A stretch of DNA of 64,000 bases from Kitagawia praeruptora (GCA_037693485.1 CM075353.1:112550501-112614500); one strand, 5' to 3'. Numbered from the stretch's first letter, positions 11,576-24,200 are shown. A program made the numbers and translations. Notes: a model not told the origin generated them from the letters alone.

Positions 11576-11831
11576 TTCCCTCTGTCCCACTTAAACTGGC
11601 TTGTTTGACTTTTTTTGGTCAAACTGACCAAACTTTGACTGACTTTTAAAAATTATCGACCAACATTTTTATAAATCTAAAAAATGTAGGTTATAATAAA
11701 TGATCTATATTTTCTTATCATATTTTTTTCATTAAATATATTTAACATATAATATACGTAATTTAAGTTATAAAATTGGTCAATTTGACCAAGAAAAGTC
11801 AAACAAGCCACTTTAAGTGGGACGGAGGGAG
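11576..11831. mobile_element. Stowaway-type MITE (Tc1/mariner), 256 bp
   Basis: The left end TTCCCTCTGTCCCACTTAAA and the right end, which reads inward CTCCCTCCGTCCCACTTAAA, form long terminal inverted repeats continuing through TGGCTTGTTTGACTTTT. TA dinucleotides flank it at 11574-11575 and 11832-11833. TIR sequence, size and TA duplication fit Stowaway. No transposase is present. Confidence 0.9.
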
Positions 11832-11833
11832 TA

Positions 11834-14163
11834 ACATTTATATCAGAACAGAAACCTACGTATTAAAGTTTAGTTTTAGATTTTATGATGGCTATATGAA
11901 GTCAGGTAACTGGATCTCACCTATGACAGTTTTAGATTTTATTGGACAGTCAGTTATAATGAAAGGCGGCGCAACATACTTTCCAGGTGGAGGCTATTTG
12001 ACCTGCGCCAAATTTTGTTTTCCCTCCCAAATAATTTTAAGAAATCTCATAAAACTTTATAATCAACTGATCTTAATTGTAGGCTGAGTTGCATTAAAAA
12101 ATTTCTTAAATTTAAATTTATAATTTTTTTTATTCAATTCATATATGATTTTGGTTTAACATTATTTTTTAGATAATAATTAATATTTTATTGAATACCC
12201 ATAATTTGAAACAAAAACATATTTATAATATTTAAAATTGATTAAAAACATATTTGTAATATTTTTTACGAAAAATAAAATTATTTTGTAACGAGTGATC
12301 AATAGATAAATAATTTGAGTTAAACATCATCTATTGAACAATAGTTATACGGTGTTGAATTCAAATATATAAAATAATTTTACATTGATATATTTAAGAA
12401 GCCTATATTAAATTAATAATATTTCATATTTATGTAACATGATGAATGAGAGTAGTTGAGTGTTTTGGTGAAAAGGTAATTGATTAGTTAATAGTAATAA
12501 TAATATAATTATGTTATTTTATTAAACAAAATTACTCGTAATATTTTTAAAAAGAAGAAATCTTAGTTAGATAAAACATCAAAGATATTGTATTTTACCT
12601 GAAAAAAATTATTTAGTTATTAAAAAATAGAAAAGATAATATTTTTTACCCAGAAAATGAAAATGATTATTAAAAGAGAAATTTTACTTAGATAAAATAT
12701 AAAAATATTGTATTTTATTTGAAAAAGTAAATTATTTAGTTACTAAAAATGGAAAAAATAATAAGTTTAACTTGAAAAAGAAAATTGATTAGTTAGTAGG
12801 ATGTATTTTATTTAAGAGTAAATAAGTAAAATGTACCGTACCGACCAACCGACCCACCAAATTTTTAATGTTTCGGCTATTATATAATAGTATAGATTTA
12901 TTCAACAAATTTATAACTATGGTTCAACACATCAATATTAGGCAAATAAAATTTCATATTTATATACCCTATTTTGGTATTGGTGAACCTAGAAGGATTT
13001 TGAAGAATTAAAGTATATTTATTTAATAAAATTGTAATTATTATAAATGATGTTGAATCGAAGTTATAAATGTGTTGAACAAAAAACGTTTGTAAATTTA
13101 TATTTTAAAAAAATTGCATTTGATCCATATTATAATTTTATAATTTGCAATTAAATAACTATTTAAATTTTGTTTAGTTTTATAGAGGTTAGTTAATTTT
13201 TTAATAGAATTAGATCATGAAATTGTACCATGCTTAGACATAATTTTCTTAAAGAATTTTGCTAGTTATTAACTACATATAACTTAGAATTTTAAATAGG
13301 TATTGTTAAATCTAAATGATAAACATTTTATAAAGAATAAAATTTAGTAATTATTAAATCTTCTCTACCTTTTTTTACACTTTATTACAATTTTGTCCTC
13401 AATAAACTTAAGCAACAAATTTAAATTACAAATATAATTTAAATTATAAATTTCATTGACGTTATACTTTCAACGTTATATTTTGTAGTTAGATATTTCA
13501 ACAATATTTTAATAAAAATTTCTTTTCAAATTACTAATATAATAAATATTACAAGTTTACAATTAAATATTATTTTATGTTTAAATATATTAAACTTTAT
13601 TACTAAGAATTTTTCGTGCCCACCATACAATTAGAACTACCTTATTTAACCGATCAAAATTCTAATATTTGGTTTCATGTTATTATGGATACGTTATTAG
13701 AGTATGAGGTGACAAAATAATGAATTCTTTTCAAGTAATACATTTTTTTATTTCACTTATTTCATATTTGATATAAATATTTAATTTCAATGGTCAAAAT
13801 ATCCAAATAATTCAAATTATAAAAAAGAACTAAATAATGGAATTGGAATGCATTATTTTTTTTTTAGCATAAACTCACATAGTTACAGATTTTAATATTA
13901 TATCACATAAATTTTGATTATTTCATTGAAAATATTTTTTGAACTTGAAATATCACCCCGTGATCTTCAAGGAATAATAATAAGGATCACGTTATTCATA
14001 ATATGCCAACCCAAGTTAATTTATACAACAGAAAAGATTAGCATGGATCGATAGAAAAAGGACATTTTATTAAATTTGTCTTATTTGTATTTTTTTTGTA
14101 TAATTAATGGATTTCCTTTTTGTGATTATACGTCGTATATAGTTATTTTAGCTATTATAAATA
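11834..14163. other. AT-rich intergenic DNA with one Helitron-like terminus
   Basis: No ORF or gene is seen. Near 12890-12896 the sequence ends ATAATAGTATAGA|T and is preceded by TACCGTACCGACC, words shared with the Helitron at 14602-15022. It therefore looks like the 5' end of another minus-strand Helitron whose 3' end I could not find. Confidence 0.5.
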
Positions 14164-14601
14164 CTAGCTTATAACCCGTGCAAAGCACGGGTTTCTTTTT
14201 TTAATTAATTTTTAATATATATAATATTATAAACATTAATTTTAATATGTTGGGCGAATTCAAATTTTAGATCTTTGAATATAAATATTTTTTAATATTA
14301 AATCTAAATTAATATGTTCTTTTCTATATAACATAATCTAATATTGATTTTATATTAAAATGTTGTTGATTTTTAGTATTGTTATTGTATAAAACAGCAT
14401 ATCAACTTACCTTATACACTCTTAGAGGGAAGGAGTGATTGATGGAATAGAAAGCTACTAACAAAAAGTACGTGCGCATGTGTGTTGTTTTTTTTTTTCC
14501 TTTTTAAATTATTTTTTAATAATGGGATAACCAAAAAAAAATAATCAAAAAAGAGGGATAACCAAACTACAAATTATACCCCTTTTGCTTATTATAGTAT
14601 A
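14164..14601 (-). mobile_element. Non-autonomous Helitron, minus strand, 5' TC missing
   Basis: On the minus strand the element ends in CTAG (14167-14164) followed by T. This is preceded by a hairpin with arms ACCCGTGC and GCACGGGT (14192-14174) and a short spacer, the standard Helitron 3' end. Its other end starts TATACTATAATAAGC, lacking the expected TC, and directly abuts the CTAG of the next element. No Rep/helicase is encoded. Confidence 0.75.
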
Positions 14602-15022
14602 CTAGCTTATAACCCGTGCGAAGCACGGGTTTCTTTGGATAGGTTATAAAATTTATTTAATGAAACATATTATATTTAAAATATATAATTATATATATAT
14701 ATTAAAATATAATATATTTAATAATTATAATATATATTATTAAAATATATAATTATATATATTATTAATAATCTATATAATATCCTTTTAATTATAATTA
14801 AAGACACTATATATCTTTTCAAATATGGATTTTATCTACAATTAAGTAAGGGTAAATAAGTAAAATCAACAGGTACCGTACCGACCGACCAAACTCATTT
14901 AATATAAAATTATATTATTTATTGAAATTAAACTCATTATAAAATCAACATTATAATTAAAAGGTATATAGCTTTTATAATTATAATTATACCCCTTTTT
15001 TCTAATTATAATATAGTATAGA
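14602..15022 (-). mobile_element. Non-autonomous Helitron, minus strand, complete ends (421 bp)
   Basis: On the minus strand it starts TCTATACTATATTATAATTA (from 15022), preceded by A. It ends with the hairpin ACCCGTGC-TTC-GCACGGGT (14630-14612), then TATAAG and CTAG (14605-14602), followed by T. A/T target, TC start, hairpin and CTAG end are all present. Confidence 0.85.
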
Positions 15023-15780
15023 TATGCAGTGTTCTTTATCTTTTGATGTGTTAGAATGTGTTAGAGTCCGAGGGTCTGCTTCTTTTATTGCTTATCCCCT
15101 TGATGTTTTTTATTATTATTATTATTTTCTTTTTAAATTCTTTTTTTATTATTGGATATTTTTTTACTGTGGGATAACCAAAAAAGTGGATAACCAAAAA
15201 GAGGGGGTAACCAACTACATATTATACCCCTTTTTGCTTATTATAGTATAGTATAGATATACAACAACATATTAAAGCATGGGTTACTTTTATTTTTTTA
15301 TAATTTATTTATAATATAATATGATATTATATATATTAATTTAAATATGTTATTAATTCGAATCTTACATCTTTATATATAATAACTTTTAGTATTAAAT
15401 ATAAATTAATATGTTATTGGCGGGAATCGAACCTTGAACCTCTGCATATAACAACTTTTAGTATTGTTATATCTAACAGTCATGATCTATTTGAGTTGCT
15501 GATCTAACGGTGATAAACGAGGGATAATCAAAAATGGGGATAACCAAAAAAGGGGTAACCAAGTACAAATGATACCCCTTTTGCTTATTATAATATAGTA
15601 TAGATATATACAACATATTAATTTATATTTAGTACTAAAAATTATTATTTACATTTATGTAAAGTTCGAATTCTTCCAATAACATATTAAATTTAATCTT
15701 TATAATATTATATTATATTATAAATAAATAAATTATAAAAATTTAAGCGTAATCAATGTTTTACCCGAGATATAAGCTAG
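15023..15780. mobile_element. Fragments of further Helitrons, including an inverted copy
   Basis: Minus-type 5' ends (…GTATAGA|T) recur at 15257 and 15604, each preceded by the family words GGGATAACC, GGGGTAACC and ATACCCCTTTT. From 15258 a degraded 3' end (AAGCATGGGTTACTTT) resembles the hairpin arm of the intact copy. From 15605 to 15780 the sequence resembles 15258-15460 in reverse and ends TATAAGCTAG|T, so it is a plus-strand 3' end. Confidence 0.6.
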
Positions 15781-16097
15781 TTAATCTTAATTCTTAATTA
15801 GCGTGACTTTGAAATAATTGGAAAGGGCGAGCATCTGAATAAACTTTATATTAAATTTATTCAGGGCCACACACTCACACATAACAGCTTATCATTCGTT
15901 GTTTCAAAAAAAAAAGCTTATCATTCGTAGTGGTGTGCGACTATAGTACCGTGTTGAGCTTTATTTGTTATTAAAATTTTTTTCTTTTAAAATTCTTTTT
16001 TTAATGTGGGATAATTAAAAAAAAGATAACCAAAAAGAGGGGTAACCAACTACAAATTATACCCCTTTTACTTATTATAGTATAAATATAGTATAGA
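15781..16097 (-). mobile_element. Helitron 5'-end fragment
   Basis: The upper end GTATAGA|T at 16097 and the preceding words GGGGTAACCAACTAC and TACCCC match the same Helitron family. The other end is not clear. No coding sequence. Confidence 0.5.
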
Positions 16098-16224
16098 TTT
16101 TGGCCCCTGGTTTTGTTTTGATGGTTGTTAGTTACAATTATCCGTACGTGAATCGTGATAGTTTGGATTTTAGGTCGATTAATTACTTTTTTGTAAATGT
16201 GTCAATTTAGCATTATTTGGAAAT

Positions 16225-16871
16225 GGCTGAAAATTGATCCTGATTATCCGGTATCTCGACTTATATCCGGCTCGAAAATATGATACATGTCTCAGATTCG
16301 TTTTGTAAACGATACAGATTTGGCGGAAATTTTGAGCCCGGATAAAATATGATCCTGAATCTGAGAACTACCCTACCTGCCCATATCCGGTATCATATTA
16401 TTTTTATAAAACTATCCATACCCGAACCAGGTTCAAATCCATAATATCCGAACCAGGCTCATATCCATAAAACTGAATACTATTCAATTTGTTGGTTATC
16501 AAAGAACTGAAATACACTAGCAACTAAAATATTATGCAACTGGGGTGAAAGTTGCTATTCAAACTTTAACAATTAACATATTAATACAAATAAAAACAAT
16601 TAAATGATTATTTATATAGTTAAAATAAAAATGATAATAATGTTGCTGGATCATATTTGACTCGTATTCGATGGATCACAAACTACCCGGTTAGAAAAAA
16701 GAAAATATGATAACGGCTCATATTCGGTTTGGATCCGGACCTCAATACTCGGGATCGGATCATATCCGAATTAATCAATACCGATCCCAAATCTGGACAC
16801 GATAAAAGTAAAATGATCCGAGACCTGAGCAAGGGTATACCCGGTATCACCCGGATCATTTTTCACCCCTA
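16225..16871. mobile_element. Degenerate hAT-like MITE
   Basis: The right end reads inward CTAGGGGTGAAAAATGATCC and the left end GGCTGAAAATTGATCC. Both are followed by imperfect CCGGTATC-type sequence, and the interior is full of ATATCCG words like hAT subterminal repeats. GAAAT-like words flank both ends. The left terminus is decayed, so the borders are approximate. Confidence 0.45.
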
Positions 16872-17019
16872 GAAATGAGTGATTCTAGAACTTTTAAAAT
16901 TATATACAAAAAATGTTCAATGAGTTATAATTTTTTATTGATTAATTTTTCGTAAGAAAAATGTTATATATCCCAAATTGTTACCCAATCAAAAATTTTC
17001 ATTTTACTCATATTACCAC

Positions 17020-18078
17020 TGAAAGGCAGAGTGTATTAACTTGTAACACTATAACTAATGTAACTCAATTAAAAGAAAAGATACTTAACCAGAAGACAAT
17101 CAAGAACAAGAAGTCACAAGAAATCAACACCAAATGAAGACAAGGTAATTGATACAATTGAACATGTTAACTATGATCAAGTCAAGAAGAAATCATTGAG
17201 AGAAGTTCAAGTCAAAGTTGTTCATGCCTCAGTGATTTGAGAATTCGAGAATCAAGATCATAACTATCAGTATCAACAAGACCAATTGATTTCAAGTGAA
17301 CAAGAAGGAAAGCGAATATTGGACAGCCAAGTTACTAATTGAATATGGTAATTTATTCAAGAAGCAGAAACACTATCAAGACTAGTCACTTATGAACCAG
17401 ACCAGTGCATCAAGTGTCAGGACATTGATAGCAAGTTTATGTCAGTAATAAAGATCCATGTTCAAGAGCTTGCTGAAGAATAAAGAAGACATGAAGATAT
17501 CACAAGCTCAAGATGTGCATTGAAGTTTCAAGTTGAAGACCAGAATATTTTCTAAGTACTAAATGTTCTGGATGGCCAAGTAGAATATTTCTAAGTAGAA
17601 GTTCGACTTAGAAATTTCGAGATGGCTAAGTAGAAATTCTCAAGTAGAAGTTCTACTTAGAGTGCAGCTTCAACATGACACATGGCATCGTCTGATTGGC
17701 AGATTTCCAAGCTTTCAAGATAAGGCAAGATTTATGTGGACATCATTGGGCCACGTACATCTTAGTCTTTGAAGACTACAGGACATAGATTACATGTAGT
17801 ATAAATAGAAGCACTTGTGTAATGTTTTGAGTTAGTGAGCAATATTGAGAAAAACACAAGAAAAAGAGAGAGAGTATATTCACAGAGCTTAGAATCATTC
17901 ACTTCTCTCTGAACTTCTGTTATACTTTGTAATGAATGTTGTAGCAACCTTTTCAAGTTATATATAAAGAAATATATTCCTTGAATCTGTGTGTTCATTT
18001 ATTGCATCATATTTATTGCTTCTCAAAATCGAAAAGTTGTATTCACCCCCCCCCTCTACAACACATTTGGACCTAACA
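17020..18078 (+). repeat. 5' LTR of the SIRE-like element
   Basis: It starts TGAAAGGC and ends CTAACA. TATAAATA at 17800-17807 is a likely core promoter. Words of the type TCTACTTAGA and TCGACTTAGA cluster at 17570-17660 and recur elsewhere in the element. Confidence 0.95.
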
Positions 18079-18080
18079 AT

Positions 18081-18092
18081 TGGTATCAGAGC
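18081..18092 (+). other. Primer-binding site, initiator tRNA-Met type
   Basis: TGGTATCAGAGC lies two bases after the LTR, the usual plant copia primer site. Confidence 0.9.
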
Positions 18093-18796
18093 GGATGTTT
18101 AACATACAAAACATAGATCCTTGTGTTTGGTAGAAGAATCGTGTGTTTTCATTTTCTAGATCTACTTTTCATTTTTTCGAAAAGTGTGCTTTAATTCGTT
18201 TCTAGTGAAAACTCATCCGGAAAAATTATTTAAATACTCCAGGTGTGATTATTTAGCTTGGGTGTATTTTAATTAATTTTTGTGAATTAATCTGGGTTCA
18301 TTGATATTTGGTGTTCTTGAGTGTTCATCATCTGTTCTTATCAAAGAAGATAACCCAACAACTTTTTGATCTCCTTTTTCAAACAAATAAGATAGTCAAA
18401 AAGGTGTTTTTGTACTTTTGATTTGATAAATATTCCTTGGCCGAAAGTGTAACAAGACATACTCAGTGCCTAGCAAGTGGGTTAGTCGCTTTCGGTGTGT
18501 AAAGTATCAAAAGTCAAAAAGGTGATATTGTTTATTCAATATTAAAGTAATCTGCAGAAAATTATTCTAAGGACAAAAAGTTCTACATAGAATTTCGACT
18601 TGAGATTTTCTACATAGAATTTCGACTTGGACAATTTCTACTTGGTGAATTTCGACTTGGACAATTTCTACTTAGAGAAATTTCGACTTGAGCAAAATTT
18701 CTACTTAGAGAAATTTCGACTTGGCAGAAGTTCTACATAGATATTCTACATAGCCTAGTCTTGGGTACTTAGAAACTTTTAGTGACCAGATTTGAA
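18093..18796 (+). other. Leader of the SIRE-like element
   Basis: Untranslated sequence of about 700 bases before gag. Its last 200 bases hold repeated TTCTACTTAGAG, TTTCGACTTGG and TTCTACATAG words similar to those in the LTR and in the spacer after pol. Confidence 0.7.
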
Positions 18797-21244
18797 ATGG
18801 CTCCTAAAAATTCTTTCAAGATCCCAATGTTCAACCGAGATCACTATGAAGAATGGGTTTTCAGAATGAGACTCTACTTAGAGACTATTAACCCTGAGTA
18901 TCTGGAAGTCCTTGAAAAGGGTAAATTCGTTCCAATGAAAGCTATTCCTGAGCGTACGGAAGGAGAGGAGGTTATACCTGCTCGGTCTGAGCCTAAAAAG
19001 GCAGCGGACTTTACGGATGCTGACAAGGAGCAAATAGCTTATGATACTTCTGTAAGACAAACCTTGATGGAATCTCTTGATCATGAAATGTTCAACATAG
19101 TCAAAGGTTTGAATACAGCAAAGAAGATTTGGGACAAGATAGAAGTTGTCATGGAAGGATCTGCAGAGGTTAGAAGCAACAAGACACTTATACTCAAGAT
19201 GGAGTATGACACCTTTAGAATACGAAAAGGAGAAAGCATAACAGACGTCTATCTACGATTCAGTCAGTTGGTATTGGATTTGAATCTGAGAGGTGTAACT
19301 CTCCCCATGGTTGAAACCAATACGAGATATCTGAGGAACCAGCCAAAGAGCATTGAACATAGAGTCTACGCAATCAGAGAAACCAGAGATTTGCATACAA
19401 CTTCTCTGGAAGAATATTATGGAATTCTAAAGACCTATGAGCTGGAAACACTTCAAGATCAAGCATGGGACAATGATTCAAAAGGAAAAGAATCTGCATC
19501 AGGATTAGTTGCTGATGAGGAAGAGTCTAAGAAGGCAATGGTTGCAGCAAAGCCTAAATCATCACCTGCACCACATCAAGTTGATAATGATGACGAGTGT
19601 GCATCTAACAGTGATGATGACTACTTCACCCAAGAAGAGCTGGACAACATGGACGATAGTGTCGTGGCATACATGGCAAGGAAGTTCAGCAACATGAGAT
19701 TCAGAAAGAGCAACCGACCACAGAGAAATTCTTCATCTTATTATCGGGCTGCTAAGGGTGGTGGTAGTTCGTCAGGCTACAAAAGCAAAGGCAAGAGTAC
19801 CAGCTACAAATCTCCGTTGGATTTCAAAATGAAGTTCAATTGCTATAATTGTGGTGAACCTGGACATTTTGCCTCGGACTGCAAAAAGCCTAAACAGACT
19901 TATCCAAAAGAGACATTTGAAGCCCTCAAAAGCAAATATGAATCGCTGGTGAAAGAAAAACATGGTAAAAGAGCTTTAGTAGTAACAGAAGGAAGAGCTT
20001 GGGATGATTCAGATGAGGAAGATGTTACTCATGTAGCAAACTTTGCGCTCATGGCTGAGACATCAGAGGAACCAGAGGTACCAGTTCTAACCCTTAAAGT
20101 AGAAATGTCTATTGATGATTATAAGGAACAGAACGGGGCTCTTAGCGAAGAGATTTACATGTTGTGCAAAAGCCTAGACACTTCTCAAAAGGAACAGAAA
20201 ACACTTGTCGCCAAAAGCAGAATGCTTGAGGCAAAAGTGGAAGAGTTAGAGGCTGCTTGCACTGTAGATACTTCCCTAAGAGATTTTATTAAATCTTTGG
20301 AACACAAGCTCGTCCTTAAGGAAGAAATAGAATCATGTTTAAGGAACAAACTAGCTGAGTTAGAAACTAAATGTGAAGCTTACAAACTAGCTGCTAGTAA
20401 AGTGTATGTAGATAATGATGTATTTAAGAAGATAACTGGAGTAGGTGTAGGACTTGATTATTCTAACCTTTCTAAGAAAGAAGGGAAGAGACCTATCGAC
20501 ACTACTTCCAGTGACCTTAAAAATGATATTCCTAGCATTTTTAAACCTTCTGTCAAACCCATCTACAAACACCTTGTTCCTAGAATAGAAGAAGAAGAGA
20601 CTGAATTGATAGCTAGATATGAGATTGAGATGGAAGATCGCCAGAAAGCACAACCTATAACTCCTATTAAACAAGTTAAAATAAATTTCCCTAGTGATGA
20701 ATCTAGACTAGGAATAGGAGCTAAGGCTGTTAAACAACAAGGGAAGAAAGGCATAAAAGAGGTTAAGGCTGAACGAATAAAGAAAGCATGTTATCACTGC
20801 AAATCTACTGAACATCTTTCTTATGCATGTAAAGCTAACATAAATGTTCCTGCTGCACATGCTATGCCTGTCACACATACAATGAATAATCTGCATCAGA
20901 ATCATGCACAGTGTGGTCAACCTAATTGTATGCCATGCACTTTTAATGTCATGCAAACTTTTGTGAATTTAATGAATGCATCTAGCCAGTCATGCTTAAA
21001 TACTGCTGCTAGTTCAAACATCAAGAAAAAGCATGTGAGAGCCAAGACTGTCAGTCCTCCTAAAGTTAGGAGTGACAAACCTTCTCCTAGGACTGACAAA
21101 CATGTCAAGTCTGAGAAAGGAAAGGAGGAAGTCGAAAGCTCTAGTAATGTTAAGAAAAGTGCATCTCCTGTTGTTAAATCTGTTGATTCTAAATCTTATC
21201 GAAAAGCCGGGCCCAATCAAAGTTGGGTTCCGAAGAAAGTCTAA
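18797..21244 (+). CDS. Gag of the SIRE-like copia element
   Basis: This is 815 residues from the first ATG (MAPKNSFKIPMFNRDHYEEW). The N-terminal third is a copia-type gag domain (UBN2/retrotran_gag_2 family), which builds the virus-like particle. An acidic linker follows, then a CCHC zinc knuckle (CYNCGEPGHFASDC) for nucleic-acid binding. A coiled-coil-like Glu/Lys/Leu-rich region comes next, and a second knuckle-like motif (CYHCKSTEHLSYAC) lies near residue 670. The tail is Lys/Ser-rich and ends WVPKKV. The frame is intact. It ends 22 bases into the open pol frame, which lies in the -1 frame relative to gag. Confidence 0.9.
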   Translation: MAPKNSFKIPMFNRDHYEEWVFRMRLYLETINPEYLEVLEKGKFVPMKAIPERTEGEEVIPARSEPKKAADFTDADKEQIAYDTSVRQTLMESLDHEMFNIVKGLNTAKKIWDKIEVVMEGSAEVRSNKTLILKMEYDTFRIRKGESITDVYLRFSQLVLDLNLRGVTLPMVETNTRYLRNQPKSIEHRVYAIRETRDLHTTSLEEYYGILKTYELETLQDQAWDNDSKGKESASGLVADEEESKKAMVAAKPKSSPAPHQVDNDDECASNSDDDYFTQEELDNMDDSVVAYMARKFSNMRFRKSNRPQRNSSSYYRAAKGGGSSSGYKSKGKSTSYKSPLDFKMKFNCYNCGEPGHFASDCKKPKQTYPKETFEALKSKYESLVKEKHGKRALVVTEGRAWDDSDEEDVTHVANFALMAETSEEPEVPVLTLKVEMSIDDYKEQNGALSEEIYMLCKSLDTSQKEQKTLVAKSRMLEAKVEELEAACTVDTSLRDFIKSLEHKLVLKEEIESCLRNKLAELETKCEAYKLAASKVYVDNDVFKKITGVGVGLDYSNLSKKEGKRPIDTTSSDLKNDIPSIFKPSVKPIYKHLVPRIEEEETELIARYEIEMEDRQKAQPITPIKQVKINFPSDESRLGIGAKAVKQQGKKGIKEVKAERIKKACYHCKSTEHLSYACKANINVPAAHAMPVTHTMNNLHQNHAQCGQPNCMPCTFNVMQTFVNLMNASSQSCLNTAASSNIKKKHVRAKTVSPPKVRSDKPSPRTDKHVKSEKGKEEVESSSNVKKSASPVVKSVDSKSYRKAGPNQSWVPKKV

Positions 21245-24200
21245 TCAATCTGTCATTGCAGGGCACTAAGCAAAAGAGAAATAAAGTTATATGGGTGCTA
21301 GATAGTGGAGCATCGAGGCATATGACTGGAAACAAGTCCCTGCTTACGGAGTTGGTTATGAAAGCTGGCCCTTATGTTACCTTTGGAGATGACAGCATAG
21401 GTGTGACAAAGGGATATGGCAAACTGAAAACTGGCAATGTCATCATTGAAGATATTTCCTATGTTGAGGGATTAAAGCATAATTTGTTGAGTATCAGTCA
21501 ATTCTGTGACAAAGGTTACGAAATTGTCTTCAACAAGAAAGGTGTATCAATCACTCACATCAAGGAAGGTTCACTGGCTTTGAGAGGAGTTCGAAAGGCA
21601 GATCTTTTTGTTGCAGACATGGATTCAGCAAATCAGAATGAAGTCACCTGTTTCTACAGCAAAGCTTTGGATGATGAAAGCTGGTTATGGCACAAAAAGT
21701 TATCTCACTTAAACTTCAAAACGATGAATGCTCTCGCGAGGCGAGAATTGGTGAGAGATCTACCTCAAATGGAGTTCGCTCCGAAAGGACTCTGTGAAGC
21801 CTGTGAAATGGGAAAGTCGAAACGAGCATCGCATAAAAGCAAAGAAATTTCTAGTATCACTGAGCCTCTGCAACTTCTTCATATGGATTTGTTTGGCCCA
21901 GTGAATGTCCTATCTTTGTCTAGGAAAAGATATGCATTGGTAATCGTGGATGACTTCTCCAAGTATACATGGGTATTGTTCGCAATGACGAAAGACGAAG
22001 TACCTTTCCTAATCATTGATCACATCACTCAAATTGAGAATGTTTCAACACTTACTGTGAAGATGATTAGATCAGACAATGGCACTGAATTTAAAAACGC
22101 AGTGCTAAATGACTTCTGTGTATCTAAGGGAATACGTCGTCAGTATTCAGCCCCGAGAACTCCACAACAAAATGGAGTAGTTGAAAGGAAGAATAGAACA
22201 TTGGTTGAAGCAGCAAGAACTTTGTTGTGTGATTCGAAACTTCCTCTGTATTTCTGGGCAGAAGCAGTGAGTACCGTGTGTTACACTCAAAATCGATCCT
22301 TGATCATAAAAGATAAAGAAAAGACACCATGTGAGCTTATGAACGGAAGAAGACCAACAATCAAATACTTTCATGTCTTCGGAGCAAAATGCTATGTACT
22401 TATAGATGATGAAAATCTAGGCAAATTTGCAGCAAAAGCTCGTGAAGGAATCTTTGTTGGTTACTCCACAGATGTGGTAGCAGCTTATAGGGTGTTCTTA
22501 GTGAATGATCGAAAAGTGACTGAAAGCTACAACGTCAGATTCGACGATACCAAACTCTCATCAATTTCAAGAGATTCTAGTGAACCTGAGTCCCTAAAAT
22601 TTCAGAATCTGGACTTAGAAGAACTTGAAGATGAACCTGAGTTGGTTGTCCCATTAAATGTTCCAAGTGTACGTGAAGAACCTGAGTCTAGTGAACAAGC
22701 TAATTCTACAAGATCAGGAGAGACTTCTTCAGTACGAACCAGCAACAACTCAGGGGGAGTAAATAGCAGCTCAAGGACTACTGTTCAAGGCTCGAGTCGA
22801 GTTGACTCTAGTTCTGTAGGAGCTGGCACTAACTCAGTGGGAGTTAGTGAAAGTGATCAAAGTAGTCAGCACCACAACTCAGAAAGTCACGCTGAATCAT
22901 CAAGACAATTTCCAAGAGAACGGGTATGGAATAGAGACCATCCGTTTGAATTAATTATTGGTGATCCAGATGCTGGTGTGTCTACTAGAAGAAATGCAAG
23001 AGCTGACCTGGCTAATATTTGCTTATATTCTGGGTTCTTATCCAAGCTTGAACCTAAAGAAATAGAAGAAGCTCTTGGTGATGCTGATTGGGTGATTGCA
23101 ATGCAAGAGGAACTCAATCAGTTTGAAAGGCAGAAAGTTTGGAAACTGGTACCCCGACCAAAGAACAAATCAGTAATTGGAGCAAGGTGGGTATTCAGAA
23201 ATAAAATGGATGAAAACGGACTTGTAACACGAAACAAGGCTCGTTTGGTTGCAAAAGGTTATTCTCAGCGAGAAGGAATTGATTATGATGAGACCTATGC
23301 ACCAGTTGCAAGACTTGAGGCAGTCAGGATGTTTTTGGCATTTGCAGCACATAAGAACTTCAAGGTTTTCCAGATGGATGTGAAAAGTGCCTTCCTGAAC
23401 GGAGAGTTAGAAGAAGAAGTGTATCTGGAACAGCCGCCTGGCTTCATTGATCCAGAACTTGTAGATTTTGTGTATCTTCTCTTCAAATCTGTCTATGGCC
23501 TCAGGCAATCCCCAAGATGTTGGTATGAAACCCTATCCGTATTCTTGATTGAAAGTGGTTTTACTAGGGGAGTAATTGACAAAACATTGTTCTATAAGAA
23601 TGTGAAGAATGACTTAATACTTGTTCAAGTCTATGTGGACGATATTATCTTCGGGTCATCGAATGAGCGCTTGTGCGAGAAATTTGCTAAGCTAATGCAA
23701 GACAAATACGAGATGAGCATGATGGGAGAGCTGTCTTTCTTTCTTGGATTACAGATCAGTCAGAGAAAAGATGGTATCTTTATCTGTCAATCCAAGTACG
23801 TCAGAGATTTACTCAAGAAGTATAATCTAGAAGATGCATCAGCAGCCAAGACTCCCATGGCAACAGCCACGAAGCTTGATGAAGACAAATCAGGTAAATC
23901 AGTTGACATCACAAGCTATCGAGGTATGATTGGCTCACTTCTCTATTTAACTGCAAGTAGACCCGATATAATGTTCGCGACTTGTTTATGTGCAAGATTC
24001 CAAGCGGATCCTAGAGAATCACATCTCATAGCCGTCAAAAGAATTTTTAGGTATCTCAAAGGCACACCAAATCTAGGAATTTGGTACCCAAGAGATACAT
24101 GTTTTAATCTAATTGGCTATACGGATTCAGACTATGCAGGTTGCAGGATTGATAGGAAAAGCACATCTGGTGCTTGTCAATTTCTTGGCAGAAGATTGGT

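Noticed and set aside
11776..12087. 103-codon frame beginning in the Stowaway element
   Set aside because: It starts inside a MITE terminal repeat and has no similarity to a known protein.
15420..15470. tRNA T-arm-like GGGAATCGAACC
   Set aside because: Only the T-arm-like words are present, in AT-rich Helitron-related DNA; no full tRNA structure.
17762..17998. Antisense frames of 78 codons in both SIRE-like LTRs (also 31212-31448)
   Set aside because: They occur only because the LTRs are repeated; they are antisense to the promoter region and show no known domain.
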